DNA of 5,553 nucleotides from NCBI GenBank assembly GCA_020436865.1, contig JAGQXA010000198.1:1-5553 (forward strand). The letters run 5' to 3'. The translations under genes and the position numbers were made by a program. Shown one piece after another: positions 4,237-5,553 of this stretch. The notes under the pieces were generated by a model that was given only the letters and a program-made list of their open reading frames with translations, was not told the DNA's origin and searched no databases. The DNA comes from Saprospiraceae bacterium (GTDB lineage Bacteria; Bacteroidota; Bacteroidia; Chitinophagales; Saprospiraceae). Every line of letters begins with the position of its first letter. Position 1 is the first letter of the stretch.

Positions 4237-5553
4237 ACTGCTCCCAGTTCAGGTCCTGGAGATTGGCCAGGAATGGAATGGCGCCGAAGCGGCCATTGAG
4301 ATAGCCTTTCTGGATATCGAGGTCGAAGCGGATGTCGAAATCGCTCAGCGGATAAAGCGCGGTCTCTCCCGTGGGCTTTTTCTCGGCAAACCAGATCTCA
4401 TCCTGCCGGAAGATCCGTTGATCGAGCAAATTGGATTCGTGGGTGGTGAAAACGACCTGCCCTTTGGTTTCTTCGTCCTGTACGAACTTAGCGATCAGGT
4501 TCTTTAACAGATAAGGGTGGATGCTCTGGTCGATCTCATCGATGATCACGGTATCCTGCCGCGCGATAGCCTCGTACAACGCAGGGATAAAATCGAGGAT
4601 CCGTTGCGTTCCGTCCGATTCTTCTTCCAGGGAAAAAGCATAGGCATTTCCCCTGGCGTCCGCATGGCGGGCAAAGAGTCGTTTGACCACGACTTTCCCT
4701 CCTTCGGAAATGGCAATGACATCGTTGGCTTTGCTGCTAATTTGCAAATAGCCGCCTTCTTTCCTGCTCGCCAGAAATTTCTTGATGGCTTCCGCTTCTT
4801 CCTTATCGTCTTCGCCGAAATACTGATCGACATCGATGGTTTCCAATTCCAACCCGGCCACCCCCGTTTGTAGCGACCGCAGGAGGTCGTTGGCAAAATT
4901 TCTGAAGAAGGGCGACCGACTGAAATTCAGCACCATTCCCGAAGGTTTTGCCTGGGGGAAAATAATGGTCAGATTATTGGCGAACCACGAATGGGCGAGC
5001 TTTACCTCGGGAAAAGCCTGCCGCGCCTCCGCCATCTGCCGGAGCAATGGCTGGCGTTCCGACAGCAGTTCTTCTTCATAAAGCTTGATCCGGAGGCGAT
5101 CTTCCGGCGTGCGGTAATACGGATCGCCCACCTCGATGGTCGTTTTCCCGTTTTCGGTAGTGCGATTAAAAATGAGTGCGTCGGCTTTGCGCGGATGGGT
5201 TTGATAGAGCCACTCTTCCACGATCTGGCCTGCCAGCAGAGAGATGCCGTAGCTGAAAGGGACGCCCTCTTTAATAAATTCGACCTCAAAACGGGTCGGC
5301 TCCTGCGCGAAACGATCGCTCAGGCGAAATGTCTGCAATTCGGTGAGGGGATCCCACTGGCCAACTACCATGCGCTGTAGCAAGTGCATGGCCTTGACCA
5401 GGTTGGACTTCCCTGCGCCGTTGGCCCCGTAGATGGCGGCCGTTTTGAGCAACTCGAGTTCCCCGAAGGTGTAGATATGCTCCTTGAACCGCCGTGGCGA
5501 TCCGGTCAGCATGTTGAATTCGGCTTCTTCGCCGAAAGACAGATAGTTGGAAA
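4220..5553 (-). CDS. rloA: RloA/AbiLi-like AAA-family ATPase (5' end beyond window)
   Basis: An ABC/SMC-like AAA ATPase of the COG1106 (RloA/AbiLi, AAA_15/AAA_21) family. Counting from the Met at 5512, Walker A is GANGAGKS (29-36), an ABC-signature-like ESDGTQR is at 298-304, Walker B is TVIIDEID (321-328, catalytic Glu326) followed by QSIHP, and the H-loop is TTHES (356-360, His358). The C-terminus has the family-typical KGYLNGRFGAIPFL. All ATP-binding and hydrolysis motifs are intact; the long middle part (about 50-280) is the usual insertion between the two halves of the nucleotide-binding domain. The frame stays open upstream of that Met to the window edge and encodes SNYLSFGEEAEFN, which fits the first beta-strand of this family (a SNYLSF-type start); the Met at 5512 is therefore probably internal and the true start lies just outside. 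It is the first visible gene of the pair and probably acts as sensor or gate for the RloB-like partner. Confidence 0.92.
   Translation of the reverse strand, partial: SNYLSFGEEAEFNMLTGSPRRFKEHIYTFGELELLKTAAIYGANGAGKSNLVKAMHLLQRMVVGQWDPLTELQTFRLSDRFAQEPTRFEVEFIKEGVPFSYGISLLAGQIVEEWLYQTHPRKADALIFNRTTENGKTTIEVGDPYYRTPEDRLRIKLYEEELLSERQPLLRQMAEARQAFPEVKLAHSWFANNLTIIFPQAKPSGMVLNFSRSPFFRNFANDLLRSLQTGVAGLELETIDVDQYFGEDDKEEAEAIKKFLASRKEGGYLQISSKANDVIAISEGGKVVVKRLFARHADARGNAYAFSLEEESDGTQRILDFIPALYEAIARQDTVIIDEIDQSIHPYLLKNLIAKFVQDEETKGQVVFTTHESNLLDQRIFRQDEIWFAEKKPTGETALYPLSDFDIRFDLDIQKGYLNGRFGAIPFLANLQDLNWEQYAAAE
4241..4245 (-). promoter_or_regulatory. Ribosome-binding site of the rloB-like gene inside rloA
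   Basis: On the - strand GGGAG is followed by a 4-nt spacer and then the ATG at 4236. It is embedded in the last codons of the ATPase gene, whose TAG stop is at 4220-4222. The short spacing and the overlap suggest that ribosomes finishing the ATPase can start the RloB-like protein. Confidence 0.5.

Noticed and set aside
4172..5380. Several + strand frames (about 81-129 aa) opposite the ATPase and RloB-like genes
   Set aside because: All lie antisense to genes with complete, ordered family motifs and show no recognisable domains of their own.

Overview
The window looks like a piece of a Bacteroidota chromosome, probably a moderately high-GC marine or aquatic lineage such as the Saprospiria/Lewinella group. 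This rests on three things seen here: a secreted protein ending in a type A type-IX-secretion (T9SS) sorting domain, a lipoprotein with an acidic tract after its acylated cysteine, and weak or A-rich ribosome-binding regions. The lineage below phylum level is inference.

Layout. Positions 1-83 hold an 18-bp perfect palindrome and a weak Bacteroidetes-type promoter. A 220-aa lipoprotein of unknown function follows (84-746, + strand). It converges on a 635-aa secreted protein (990-2897, - strand) made of a signal peptide, seven tandem ~56-residue beta-propeller repeats, five thrombospondin-type-3-like calcium-binding repeats and a T9SS C-terminal domain. The 243-bp gap between their 3' ends contains three dyads; the best hairpin (940-957) lies 32 nt past the stop of the secreted protein gene.

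Positions 2898-3618 (721 bp) have no convincing gene but are unusually rich in inverted repeats. These include a perfect 14-bp pair 35 nt apart and several compact hairpins, part of them nested inside an imperfect outer inverted repeat (about 3219-3436). I read this as a structured non-coding or miniature repeat element; it is the least explained part of the window.

Positions 3619-5553 (- strand) carry a two-gene operon: an AAA/ABC-type ATPase of the RloA/AbiLi (COG1106) family, whose 5' end is cut off by the window edge, and a RloB/AbiLii-type TOPRIM-like protein that overlaps it by 17 nt. Together they look like an anti-phage abortive-infection module of the RloAB/AbiL kind: the ATPase is expected to sense or gate, and the TOPRIM protein to be the effector nuclease. 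The architecture is known in outline rather than new; its specific trigger and target cannot be read from sequence. No tRNA, rRNA, CRISPR array, insertion-sequence transposase or integrase was recognised.
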